A DNA stretch of 64,000 bases from Paraburkholderia solitsugae (GTDB taxonomy: Bacteria > Pseudomonadota > Gammaproteobacteria > Burkholderiales > Burkholderiaceae): positions 1 to 64,000 of the forward strand of contig NZ_WOEY01000013.1 of assembly GCF_013177695.1 (NCBI RefSeq). The letters run 5' to 3'. Of this stretch, positions 54,441-62,426 are shown piece by piece. A model generated the notes under the pieces. The model worked only from the letters and a program-made list of their open reading frames with translations, did not search any database and had not been told where the DNA came from. Position numbers and translations under genes: made by a program. Position 1 is the first letter of the stretch. Every line of letters starts with the position of its first letter.

Positions 54441-54760
54441 TGCACTTCTGATGCTGATCGGGCGACGATTCTCCGGCTGCGTTTCGAGCACAAGGGAGCA
54501 AGGCGGATCCAGAGCGAGTTACGGCTCCACGAGCGAAGAGAACTGTCGCGCGCGACCATTTACAAGGTTCTGTGCGAAGCGTCTGTGAAGCCGTTAGTCC
54601 GTCAGCTGGCTGCTAGTTTTTCGAGGTCATCGAATTTGTCTGTGATCCGCGCCGGTACTGGATCTGTGATCGACGACGGCGGATTGTTTAGAGTTCAGGA
54701 CGCATCGAACGCGTCTTTGCATGGGAAGATACGCGAGTAGCGATGTACACGGAATACTAG
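54441..54760 (+). pseudogene. Remnants of two transposase genes
   Basis: There is no start codon, but from 54450 one frame reads DADRATILRLRFEHKGARRI, then SELRLHERRELSRATIYKVL and VKPLVRQL, which resembles the N-terminal HTH part of an integrase-type (IS481/IS3-like) transposase. From 54704 another frame reads IERVFAWEDTRVAMYTEY and stops at 54760, which resembles the C-terminal RxERVFAWED motif of IS5-like transposases. Both are short and degenerate. They fill the gap between the nitroreductase and a DUF4148 gene. Confidence 0.55.
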
Positions 54761-54774
54761 CGATCGTCTGCATC

Positions 54775-55095
54775 TCAAGGCGCCGGCTTCGCCTGCCCAT
54801 TCTGGCCAGCGCTCATCATCGCGTTTCGTTCCGCCTGATGTTTGGCGGCAACCTTTTCTTGCGCAGCCTGAATATCGGCGGGATATGAACCGTCATCGCC
54901 CTGGGACGGGTTGTAACCCGCCGCCTCCAGTTCGTAGAGTTCATGCATGACCTCTGCGCGCGTGACTCGATGCGTCGGCGGATCAGGCATGGTTTGCGCA
55001 AACACGCCAGCTGAAGTCGACATCAGAATCGCGCCTGCGACCGCCAGGTTGCGCAGCGACTGGTCGAATAACCGAATTTGTGAGACTGATTTCAT
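54775..55095 (-). CDS. DUF4148 exported protein
   Basis: A 106-aa protein with an N-terminal signal peptide (LAVAGAILMSTSAGVFA, cleavage near Q34) and the DUF4148 motif (RVTRAEVMHELYELEAAGYN, then YPADIQAAQEKVAAKH). AGGAGTATCGCC precedes the ATG. DUF4148 proteins are small periplasmic proteins abundant in Burkholderiaceae with no known function. This is the only intact classical copy of the local set; two relatives nearby are broken. Confidence 0.82.
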   Translation of the reverse strand: MKSVSQIRLFDQSLRNLAVAGAILMSTSAGVFAQTMPDPPTHRVTRAEVMHELYELEAAGYNPSQGDDGSYPADIQAAQEKVAAKHQAERNAMMSAGQNGQAKPAP

Positions 55096-55205
55096 GGCGA
55101 TACTCCTGGTGTTTCAAGATGCTTGTTCGCAGGACAGACAGGGCGAACCGAGAATCAGATAAGTGATAAAGCGTCGGCATTGGCTCGAGTTAGCAGGACG
55201 CGAGT

Positions 55206-55409
55206 TCAATGAGTCGTGCTGTCGTCAATAGACGCGCTCTGCTGCACAGAATGGTCGCGCTTGATGCGCTTGACCTGTGCTGCGTAAATTGGGTTGACCT
55301 CGGGGTACGACGTTTCTGTGACGTAGTTCAGCCCGCTTTGTTGTGCTTCGATCAGCTCGTGGTAGACCTCGGCGCGGGTCCTGCTTTGAGCAAATGCGCT
55401 CGATGATGC
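55206..55409 (-). pseudogene. DUF4148 gene, 3' part, split by an IS21-type element
   Basis: Reading the minus strand from the IS edge gives SSAFAQSRTRAEVYHELIEA, then NYVTETSYPEVNPIYAAQ and a stop at 55206: a DUF4148 protein without its beginning. The missing signal-peptide half lies on the other side of the IS at 58156-58204. Removing the IS and one copy of the 7-bp duplication joins the two halves in frame (49 + 197 = 246 nt, 82 codons with stop). Confidence 0.8.
55403..55409. repeat. 7-bp target-site duplication ATGATGC (left copy)
   Basis: ATGATGC directly precedes the left IS end at 55410; an identical ATGATGC directly follows the right end (58156-58162). IS21 elements usually make 4-8 bp duplications. 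The next base would allow an 8-bp reading if the left end starts one base later. Confidence 0.8.
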
Positions 55410-55668
55410 TGCGTATTTCGGCGAAGCCGAACAGAGATTTCGGTTGAAGCCGAACAGGGTTTTCGCTGGAAGATGAACACGCGTTTCGGTTGAAGTCGAA
55501 CAGAAGCGCGGGTGTTCCGTAACGGTTGTTCGATTTGCCGAAATGCCTGTTCGGGTTTCCGGAATCGATGTTCGGCAAACCGGAACGGATCATCGGTTTT
55601 GTGATGGCGGCGCTGCGTATGGGCCAATCCACCGGCGTTAAGGTAGCTCCCTTTGGGAGTTACCAACG

Positions 55669-56308
55669 ATGCCGGCACACCGGACAACCATGCGCAGAAT
55701 CAAGGAAGTGCTCCGCCTGAAGTGGGCATGCAATCTCACGCATCGACAGGTACAGGGCGCGCTCGGCGTCGGCCTGGCGACGATCACGCAATACCTTCAG
55801 CTCGCCGCTGCGGCCGGACTCGACTGGGCGGCAGTCGAACCACTGGAAGAGGATGAGCTTGAGCGGCGCGTCCTGTCGCCGGCTTCGCCGCCGGCGCCAG
55901 CGAAGCGGATCGAGCCCGACTGCACCTTGATTCACCGCGAGTTGCGACGCAAGGGTGTGACGCTGCAACTGCTCTGGGAAGAATACGTCGCGCTCCATCC
56001 CGGCGAGCGCACATACCGCTATACGCAGTTCTGCCAGCGCTACAAGGACTGGGCGCAAACGCTCAAGCGCTCGATGCGCCAGCAGCACCGCGCCGGCGAG
56101 AAGTTGTTCGCCGACTTTGCCGGGCAGACCATGCCGGTCCTCGCGCGCGACGGCGGGGTTGACTTCCAGGCCCACATCTTTGTGGCCGTGCTTGCCGCCT
56201 CGAATTACACGTATGCCTGTGCGACGCCTTCGGAGACAACGCCGGACTGGATCGGCGGGCTGATCGAGGCGATGGAATTCTGCGGCGGCGTGCCGGCAAA
56301 ATCACCAG
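55669..56308 (+). pseudogene. istA: IS21 transposase istA, truncated (element A)
   Basis: About 213 residues of an IstA transposase, normally around 500: HTH (MRRIKEVLRLKWACNLTHRQ), then LRRKGVTLQLLWEEY, and the first catalytic Asp in KLFADFAGQTMPV. The gene runs into the palindrome after the conserved EFCGGVPAK and stops at 56337 after reading foreign sequence. GGGAG precedes the ATG. The integrase core's other catalytic residues are lost. Confidence 0.85.
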
Positions 56309-56330
56309 CTGGTGATTTTGCCGGCACGCC
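56287..56330. repeat. Perfect 44-bp palindrome joining two istA genes tail to tail
   Basis: Each 22-base arm begins GGCGTGCCGGCAAAATC and the centre is CAGCTG at 56306-56311. With a single mismatch the symmetry extends to 56284-56333. Each arm encodes the conserved GGVPAK motif of a different IstA protein, one on each strand. Confidence 0.95.
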
Positions 56331-56927
56331 ACCATAAAACGCCAGGGCGCGCCCCGTCGAGTCGAGCCAGTCGGCCATCGTTTCACGTTCGGTGGCGCAG
56401 GCGAACGTATAGCTGGATGCCCCCATCGCGGCGACGTAGATATGGGCGCGACCGCCATCGGCCAGGGCGAGAGTCGGGCCGGCGAAGTCGATGAACAGCT
56501 TCTCGCCGCCGCGGTGGATCTGCCGCATGGAGCGCTTGAGCCGTTTGGCGAAGTGCCGGTAGTTCTCACAGAACTGCGAATAGCCGTAGGTCTGGCGCTC
56601 GGCGTATTCGGCCCGGTACTCCTCCCACAGCAGCATGAGCGTCACGCCCTTGCGTCGCAGTTCGTGATGGATGCGCCCGAAGTCGGGCTGCACATGGTGA
56701 CGCGGCTTCTCGGGGGAGGCCAACAGGCGCCGCTCCAGCGTCACGTCGTCGAGCGACTGGACAGCGGCCCGGTCCAGCCCGGCTGCAGCGGCCAGGCCGA
56801 CATATTTGGTCACGACGCCTTTGGACAGATCGAGGGCGGCAGCGATCTGCTCGTGAGACAACCTGGCGTCAAGTTTCAGACGCAGTACTTCCTTGATCTT
56901 ACGCATAGCGATCCTCGGTGCGGGCAT
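56309..56927 (-). pseudogene. istA: IS21 transposase istA, truncated (element B)
   Basis: A second, clearly different IstA of about 206 residues in the opposite direction: MRKIKEVLRLKLDARLSHEQ, LRRKGVTLMLLWEEYRAEY, first catalytic Asp in KLFIDFAGPTLAL, ending at FYGGVPAK in the palindrome. I chose ATG 56927; the frame runs open to 57011. As in element A, the C-terminal half is missing. Confidence 0.85.
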
Positions 56928-57166
56928 GCTTGTCCCAGACAAAAAATCTGGCAGCGTACCCGTCGGGGTTGTGGATATGCGTAACACCATTACGGCGCTG
57001 TACGACACCATTCCGGTATCGTGACCGCCGATTCCGGCATCGTGACCGCGGATTCCGGAAAGCCCGGGAAATCGGTCACGTTCCCCCGGAATGACCGGTC
57101 ACGATCAATCGGAATGCTCGGTCACGTTCGTCCGGAATCGTCGGTCACGTTGGGCCGGAATACCCA
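56309..57166 (-). mobile_element. Partial second IS21-type element (B), nested in element A
   Basis: Its end lies at about 57166, read inward as TGGGTATTCCGGCCCAACGT. From 57166 down to about 57005 there are six copies of a CGTGACCG...ATTCCG repeat, the last two inverted, again the multi-repeat end style of IS21. The element then carries istA-B and stops at the palindrome; its istB and other end are absent. It interrupts istB of element A at 57166/57167. Confidence 0.75.
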
Positions 57167-57640
57167 CTCGCCGGTTGCGACTGGATTCGCAACGCCCAGA
57201 ACATCATCCTGAGCGGGCCGACCGGCGCGGGCAAGACATGGATTGCCTGCGCATTTGCCCAGCAGGCCTGCCGGCAAGGCTTCGCGGTACTTTATGTACG
57301 CGTCGCACGCCTGTTCGAGGAACTGAAGATCGCACACGGCGATGGCAGCTTCACCCGGCGTCTGGCGCAGCTTGCGAAGATAGATGTTCTGTTACTCGAC
57401 GACTGGGGGCTGCAGGACCTCGATCAGGGCGCACGCAACGATCTGCTGGAAGTCCTCGACGATCGCGTCGGTACCCGCTCGACCATCATCACCAGCCAGT
57501 TGCCCCTCGAACACTGGCACGCGTGGCTGCAGGATCCAACGCTTGCAGACGCCATTCTCGATCGTCTCGTGCATCAGGCCCACAAGATCCCGCTCAAGGG
57601 CGATTCGATGCGCAAAAAGAACAACCCGGTAACTGCGTAG
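57167..57640 (+). pseudogene. istB: IS21 helper ATPase istB, 5' truncated (element A)
   Basis: 157 residues of IstB from [20 protein letters not shown]: Walker [10 protein letters not shown], Walker [13 protein letters not shown], then [14 protein letters not shown] and a normal C-terminus. The family is about 250 aa, so roughly the first 90 residues are gone; the frame begins exactly where element B ends. IstB is the ATPase that helps IstA choose targets. Confidence 0.85.
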
Positions 57641-57650
57641 CCCACGGCAA

Positions 57651-57983
57651 CGTTCCGCAGTAACGCGCACGGGAAGCCGTTACGGAGTAACGAAATCAGA
57701 TTGGAGAAGAACATGGCAAAAACAGCGGCGCAGCGGCAAGCCGCGTACAGGGCGCGGCGCCCTCATGCAGGCAGTGACGGCAACGGCGAGCGATGCCTGA
57801 ACGTCTGGATCGACACCCGCGCCTCCCTGGCACTTGCAAGACTGGCGCGTCGTTACGCAGTAACGCAACGGGCGTTGATCGAGCGACTGGTCATGGCGGA
57901 AGATGAACGTACCCTCGCGGAGATTGAACCTGATTCGGTGCAGTGGCATGCATACTTCGCCGTCACGTCGTTACGCAGTAACG
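57651..57983. repeat. Four copies of a 15-bp palindromic motif CGTTACGCAGTAACG
   Basis: Copies at 57651-57665 (one mismatch), 57678-57692 (one mismatch at the centre), 57851-57865 and 57969-57983 (both exact). A weaker, inverted version lies at 57628-57641 over the istB stop. Arms GTTAC/GTAAC flank a 3-base centre. Two copies are upstream of the passenger gene and two lie inside it, which looks like a set of protein-binding sites. Confidence 0.85.
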
Positions 57984-58057
57984 ACGACGATCACATGCAT
58001 GAAAAAGGAGGAAACATGGCCACGGCACAACCGGTCATGCTGCCTGAAACCACCTGA
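57713..58057 (+). CDS. Small passenger protein in the IS21 element, possible ribbon-helix-helix
   Basis: A 114-aa protein. Residues 1-20 are Arg/Ala-rich (MAKTAAQRQAAYRARR); 33-65 read LNVWIDTRASLALARLARRY then VTQRALIERLVMAED, a strand-helix-helix pattern like RHH DNA-binding proteins (strand LNVWI). TTGGAG precedes the ATG. It sits between istB and the right end of the IS, where IS21 elements usually have nothing. Four palindromes surround and enter the gene, suggesting autoregulation. The function is inferred; the C-terminal third is low in features. Confidence 0.65.
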   Translation: MAKTAAQRQAAYRARRPHAGSDGNGERCLNVWIDTRASLALARLARRYAVTQRALIERLVMAEDERTLAEIEPDSVQWHAYFAVTSLRSNDDDHMHEKGGNMATAQPVMLPETT

Positions 58058-58155
58058 TCCCGAACACTCACGCTACAATCCATACACTACGCAGCACCGC
58101 CCTCCAGCTTGTTCGACTTCACCGAAACGAGCGTTCAGCTTCCCCGAAATCCGCA

Positions 58156-58204
58156 ATGATGCTAGAGCGGTCAGAGAAATGACGATCACAATGGATTTAT
58201 CTAT
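58156..58204 (-). pseudogene. DUF4148 gene, 5' part (signal-peptide half), split by the IS
   Basis: Read on the minus strand: AAGGAG at 58211-58216, six bases, then ATA-GAT-AAA-TCC and VIVISLTALAS up to the IS edge, which continues as SSAFAQSRTR beyond the IS. The codon at the start position is ATA, not ATG, so the start may have decayed, or GTG a few codons on (58189) is used. The first 7 bases (58156-58162) are the right target duplication ATGATGC. Confidence 0.7.
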
Positions 58205-58602
58205 TTCAGACTCCTTAGTGTTTCGTGAGTTTTGTGCGATACGCAATGAGTAGACTCCGTTTCGTCACCAGATATTCCCGCGTCCTGCAAAAAAAGAACA
58301 CTTGCGCGACTGAAGCACATAAAAATGAGGTCGATTGCGATGTAGGTCAACGAGCCATGGTCCCGTTGACCGGGTCATCTGACCGCATCTTCGGGTGGGA
58401 TGGAGCGATGCGCGAAGGGCAGGGTCCGAGTGTCATCGGGGATGTTGTGCGGAACAAGATGAACCGGGTATTAATGTTTCAGGTCTGCGAAAGAGAGTAG
58501 GGAATAAGAAGGCCGGCCCGGTGGTTTACCCGTGCAGAGCGTCGTGCGCCTGAGTCAAGTGGGCTGTGGACGTCACACGCTCGAAAACCAAGGAGTAGCA
58601 AC
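58205..58602. other. Intergenic region between split and frameshifted DUF4148 genes
   Basis: 398 bp that should hold the promoters of the two divergent DUF4148 genes. A 91-codon frame (58,225-58,500, plus) has no family resemblance and would overlap the promoter of the split gene, so I do not call it. Confidence 0.45.
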
Positions 58603-58921
58603 ATGAAATCGAATTCGCTTAATCGGCTGGTTGCTCAATCCGCGCGTGGTTCGCTCATCGTAAGTGCGGTGCTGATGGCAACGTCAGCCTGTGTGTACGC
58701 GACAAACGTCGGTGGAGCCCGGCACGCATCAGATCACCCGCGCAGAAGTGCGGAATGAACTCAAGGAGTTGGAGGCGGTCGGATATCGCCCTATTCCCAA
58801 TGATCTCTATTACCCAGATGACATTCAGGCGGCGGAACAAAGGCTGGAGGCTAAACATCAAGCGGAAAAGAATGCGCTGACGGGAGGGAGCCAGATAGCG
58901 CAGACGAAGCCCACGCCATGA
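58603..58921 (+). pseudogene. DUF4148 gene with a one-base frameshift
   Basis: AAGGAGTAGCAAC precedes the ATG, and the protein starts as a normal signal peptide (LIVSAVLMATSACVYA). At 58702 an extra A shifts the frame: reading on in the next frame gives QTSVEPGTHQITRAEVRNEL, then YYPDDIQAAEQRLEAKHQAE to a stop at 58921, a typical DUF4148 domain. Without the extra base the gene would encode 105 aa, similar to the intact 106-aa copy at 54,775. Confidence 0.85.
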
Positions 58922-59325
58922 CTGCGACGGATTGCGCGTACAGGCATCGCGTTGCTCAGCAAGTGACAACCGGACCTTGGGTGCTGCTGCAAAAAATGCG
59001 CCACGACGCAAAGCGTCTGGCAAGGTGACATCGATAGTGAGCGGCATCGGAGGCGCACCGTCAGCTCACCAGCATCAGGTAGCGGGTCGGTATCGGCCAC
59101 CGATTCTGATCACGTCGCCGTGACGCGCGGCTCACGGCGATCCTGGCGCGCGGCCACCGCCGTCAACCAGAACGCGAGCGGTTGCGCTGACCCCACGACC
59201 GGATTCGAAATGTGCGGCGGTCTGGAATAAAACGGATGTTCCGGCAGTCTACGCATTGAAGCGAGTCGGGAGGCCCGTTGGATGATCCGGCGGTCTACCT
59301 CCCGAACCTTAGTCGAGAGGGCACT
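58922..59325. other. Intergenic region, no gene seen
   Basis: 404 bp between the frameshifted DUF4148 gene and the phosphoesterase. Small frames on both strands have no ribosome sites or recognisable similarity. Confidence 0.45.
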
Positions 59326-60270
59326 ATGTCGTCAGATCTTCCATCCGATCCGTCGCGCCGCGGCGCGTTGAAATGTCTCGCCTTCGGTGGCGTTGGGACC
59401 GTGTTTGTTCTGGCCGGCGGTATTCTCACGCCGGTGGAACTGGCCCTCGCCGCCACAGCGAAGGATTCGTCAGTTGCCTCGGGTGTTCCCCTGTTCCTTC
59501 AGATCAGCGACTCCCATATAGGCTTCAACAAGGAAGCCAATCCGGATGTCGCCGGTACGCTCAAGCAGACGATTGATTTTGTCAACGCCATGCCGATCAA
59601 ACCGGCGCTGACGATTCACACAGGCGACATTACCCATCTTTCCAAACCGTCAGAGTTCGACCTCGCGGCCCAATTGTTGTCGGGCCTGAATATCACCGAG
59701 TTGCATACCGTTCCGGGCGAGCATGACGTCACCGACGGGCCAGGGACGGAATACTTCAGCCGCTTCGGTCAAGCCTCGGACAATAGAGGTTATTACAGCT
59801 TCGACCACAATGGCGTGCACTTCATCGGGCTCGTCAACGTAATGCATTTCAAGCCGAATGGTCTGGGAGGCTTGGGCGACGACCAGCTCGCCTGGTTGGA
59901 AAGCGATCTGAAGGGGCGCTCGTCCAGCACGCCGATCGTCGTCTTTGCGCACATGCCGATGTGGACGATTTACGAACCGTGGGGGTGGGGCACCGGCGAT
60001 GCCGGCCAGGCGATGAGCTATCTGAAGCGCTTTGGTTCGGTCACCGTCCTGAACGGGCATATCCATCAGATCGTGTCGAAGGTGGAAGGCAATATCACCT
60101 TCCATACGGCGCGCTCGACGGCGTATCCGCAGCCGACGGCCGGCAATGGCCCAGGACCCATGCCGCTGACGGTGGCGAGCGATCAGCTTCCCAGGATGCT
60201 TGGCGTAACCAGCATCAAGATCGTGCGCCACCCGCTGAAGGCGACACTTGCCGACACGACACTCGTCTGA
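59326..60270 (+). CDS. Tat-exported calcineurin-like metallophosphoesterase
   Basis: A 314-aa phosphoesterase. The N-terminus DPSRRGALKCLAFGGVG is a twin-arginine signal followed by a hydrophobic stretch ending near ALAATA. Metal motifs of the calcineurin fold are in order: ISDSHIGF (D, H), HTGDITH (D), PGEHD (H in place of the usual GNHD Asn-Glu), VFAHMP (H) and NGHIHQ (H). GAGAGGGCACT precedes the ATG at 59326. The Tat route suggests folding with its metals in the cytoplasm. It is followed 34 bp later by a cupredoxin gene; the substrate is unknown. Confidence 0.87.
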   Translation: MSSDLPSDPSRRGALKCLAFGGVGTVFVLAGGILTPVELALAATAKDSSVASGVPLFLQISDSHIGFNKEANPDVAGTLKQTIDFVNAMPIKPALTIHTGDITHLSKPSEFDLAAQLLSGLNITELHTVPGEHDVTDGPGTEYFSRFGQASDNRGYYSFDHNGVHFIGLVNVMHFKPNGLGGLGDDQLAWLESDLKGRSSSTPIVVFAHMPMWTIYEPWGWGTGDAGQAMSYLKRFGSVTVLNGHIHQIVSKVEGNITFHTARSTAYPQPTAGNGPGPMPLTVASDQLPRMLGVTSIKIVRHPLKATLADTTLV

Positions 60271-60304
60271 TTCCGGCCACCACTCATCCACAAGGATCCT
60301 AATC

Positions 60305-60652
60305 ATGCGAACCATTTTCTTTCGTCGCGCCTTCGTCGTCTCGCTTGCCGTCGGGATGCTGATGTCGGGATTCGCTTCCGAGTTTGCCGTCGCGCAAGCG
60401 CAGGAGTCCAATGCCGTCGTGATAAAGAACTTCATGTTTTCGCCGATGTCCCTCACGGTCAAGGTCGGCTCGACAGTGACCTGGAAAAATCTCGATGGCG
60501 AACCGCATACGGTCGTCAACGATGCCGGCCTGTTCCGTTCCGGCGCGCTCGATCAGAACGACACGTTTCAGTTCAAGTTCGATAAGCCGGGTGTCTACAA
60601 GGTATTCTGCGCCATCCACCCATATATGAAGGAGACGATTACCGTCAAGTAG
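60305..60652 (+). CDS. Periplasmic cupredoxin (plastocyanin/amicyanin-like)
   Basis: A 115-aa blue-copper-type protein with a Sec signal (cleavage near AVAQA). The four Cu ligands of type 1 sites are present: His in GEPHTVV, then Cys, His and Met in VFCAIHPYMKETI. It is the pseudoazurin/amicyanin pattern and would carry electrons in the periplasm. AAGGATCCTAATC precedes the ATG. It forms an operon with the phosphoesterase, a pairing seen in proteobacteria whose meaning is unclear. Confidence 0.88.
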   Translation: MRTIFFRRAFVVSLAVGMLMSGFASEFAVAQAQESNAVVIKNFMFSPMSLTVKVGSTVTWKNLDGEPHTVVNDAGLFRSGALDQNDTFQFKFDKPGVYKVFCAIHPYMKETITVK

Positions 60653-60728
60653 GTGCGCTATCCCGGAGCGCATGCCGCCAGAGGTTGAGTAACCGTCTGG
60701 AAGAGTGCGGCAGGGCGCGGTATTGTTG

Positions 60729-62426
60729 TCAGGCCTGAGGCATCTGGGACGCCTTGGATAGCACGCGGACGGAAACCGGCTCATGGCGGCCTTTCAGGTG
60801 TGCATCAAGCTGCGGCAGGTCTGCCGCCGAAACGCCGGCATGCTGGAATACCTCTTCGGACACAATAGCATCGCAAGCGATTTCTTTTGTCAGTTCCTCA
60901 AGTCTTGAGGCCACGTTCAGTGGGTCACCAATTGCCGTGAATGTCACATGCTCGCGAAAGCCAATCTCACCCATTACAGCCGGGCCGCAATGCAATCCAA
61001 TGCCAAACCGGATGGGCATTTGCAGTTGCTGTTCGAGCGCAGCATTGAGTTGATCAATGTTGGCTGCCACCAACGGCACCGCGCAGAGCGCCTGGCGACA
61101 AGCAACGGCAGGCTCGTCGCGTAAGCCAAAAATCGCGAGCACAGCGTCGCCCATGAACTGGTTTGGCATACCACCCGCCTCTACCACCGCGGCACAGACA
61201 GCGCTCAGGAAGCGACTGACTACGAATATGCTGTCGAACGGTAGTTGCGCCGCCGCAAGCTGTGTAGAACCCCGCATGTCCACGAACATGAACGCCGCGA
61301 ATCGCTCTTGCGGCATGACGTCCCGCTGACGCCGTTGCAGGAAGGCCGCGGATGCGGCCGGCGGCACCAATGGCCACACGGAGAGATCATGGATCGGCCG
61401 CAACTGGCACGCAAGACGCACTGTCTGCGAGTCAACTCCCAGTCGCTCCAGGACGCGCCGCTCTGCCTCGGCTGGCGTGGGCAGCGGCACATCGCTGAGC
61501 ACGCGCACTCTACACAATGTGCAGCGAGCACGGCCACCGCACGTGCTGGCATGGGGAACTCCGGCCATCCGGCTAGCTTCCAGCACCGAAAATCCGAGCG
61601 GCGCGAATACCCTACGCCCCTCTGGGTACAAGATGCAGAGCCGTCCGTGCCGGCGCTCCCGGACCGTGCGCAGCAGCCGCGCCCCAAGTACCAACAGCAG
61701 CGCGCCACCATCGAAGAGCAGAAAGTCGTTGCGCAGATCGGCGAGCCAGAGATTTTGCAATCCCGTCCCGACGACCGTCGGCCGAGTCGCCGCGGCGCGC
61801 CAGACGGGATCCTGCGCAAGCGCGATCACTTCCCGTCCGCCTTGCAGGAAGCCTAGCAGAGCGAGCACCGGGAGCAGCACGGCGACGCTCAGCAACACGC
61901 TCCGCCACGCCCCAAACCATGGCTTCAACCGCAACCAGAACCAGACGCCACAACACCCGTGCGACCAGGCGACCACCAACAGCACCAACTGTGCTCGGCC
62001 GAAGAGCGGCGAACCGATCCAGAACGAGTACAACAACTGCGCGTAACCCTTGTTCAGGCCGAACGCGGCAAATGCGATCCGCGTATTGGCGAGATGGTTG
62101 GCTAGCAGCGGCGGAATGCATAGACCGAGGACGAGTTGCGTCGCCTCACCCCGATTCCAATGCACCGAGCGCCGCTCATACAGCGCCCACAGGCCCAGGA
62201 AGAAATGCGTCACGAGGGCGCTGTATAACACGCCTGTTCCAAGCCATCCCTGCCAGATAAACTTCTGTACAAGCAGACCACGCTCCAGCCACGCGAGCGA
62301 GATATTCCCTAGCGAGTGATTCAGGAGGTGTCCCCCTACATAGGTGAACAGCACCAGTCCGGTGGTCAGCCGAACCGATCGCACACCCGCCGGCCGCCAT
62401 CTTTGAATACTGGGAAAGCGCAACAT
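60729..62426 (-). CDS. Membrane-anchored class III nucleotide cyclase with a [2Fe-2S] ferredoxin domain
   Basis: A 565-aa protein in three parts. Residues ~15-250 hold about six membrane helices with His pairs suited to haem b (GGHLLNHSLG, ALVTHFFLG, LLANHLANT). Residues ~265-350 form a plant-type [2Fe-2S] ferredoxin: STCGGRARCTLCR gives three Cys and RLACQL the fourth. Residues ~370-560 are a class III cyclase: FVDMRGST and NQFMGDAVLAIFG supply the metal Asp pair, and IGDPLNVASRLEELT the transition-state Asn/Arg. GGTGGAGAG precedes the ATG at 62426. cAMP (or cGMP) synthesis is thus probably controlled by redox state. Membrane-haem cyclases with a succinate-dehydrogenase-like anchor are known in Sinorhizobium (CyaC). 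No adjacent cAMP target is seen. Confidence 0.88.
   Translation of the reverse strand: MLRFPSIQRWRPAGVRSVRLTTGLVLFTYVGGHLLNHSLGNISLAWLERGLLVQKFIWQGWLGTGVLYSALVTHFFLGLWALYERRSVHWNRGEATQLVLGLCIPPLLANHLANTRIAFAAFGLNKGYAQLLYSFWIGSPLFGRAQLVLLVVAWSHGCCGVWFWLRLKPWFGAWRSVLLSVAVLLPVLALLGFLQGGREVIALAQDPVWRAAATRPTVVGTGLQNLWLADLRNDFLLFDGGALLLVLGARLLRTVRERRHGRLCILYPEGRRVFAPLGFSVLEASRMAGVPHASTCGGRARCTLCRVRVLSDVPLPTPAEAERRVLERLGVDSQTVRLACQLRPIHDLSVWPLVPPAASAAFLQRRQRDVMPQERFAAFMFVDMRGSTQLAAAQLPFDSIFVVSRFLSAVCAAVVEAGGMPNQFMGDAVLAIFGLRDEPAVACRQALCAVPLVAANIDQLNAALEQQLQMPIRFGIGLHCGPAVMGEIGFREHVTFTAIGDPLNVASRLEELTKEIACDAIVSEEVFQHAGVSAADLPQLDAHLKGRHEPVSVRVLSKASQMPQA

Larger units (their letters stand above)
55410..58155 (+). 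mobile_element. IS21-family insertion sequence, internally rearranged
   Basis: The ends form imperfect inverted repeats: left TGCGTATTTCGGCGAAGC, right (complement) TGCGGATTTCGGGGAAGC. As usual in IS21, several related copies lie inside each end (for example TTTCGGTTGAAGCCGAACAG at about 55,440 and a third near 55,480, with inverted copies to about 55,585 and again near 58,110). Order inside: istA (5' part only), a palindromic junction, part of a second IS21-type element in reverse, the 3' part of istB, and a passenger gene. With both transposition genes broken it cannot move on its own. Length 2,746 bp. Confidence 0.85.

Noticed and set aside
58225..58500. 91-codon frame upstream of the frameshifted DUF4148 gene
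   Set aside because: It covers the ribosome site and promoter of the split DUF4148 gene on the other strand, has no clear ribosome site and resembles nothing known.
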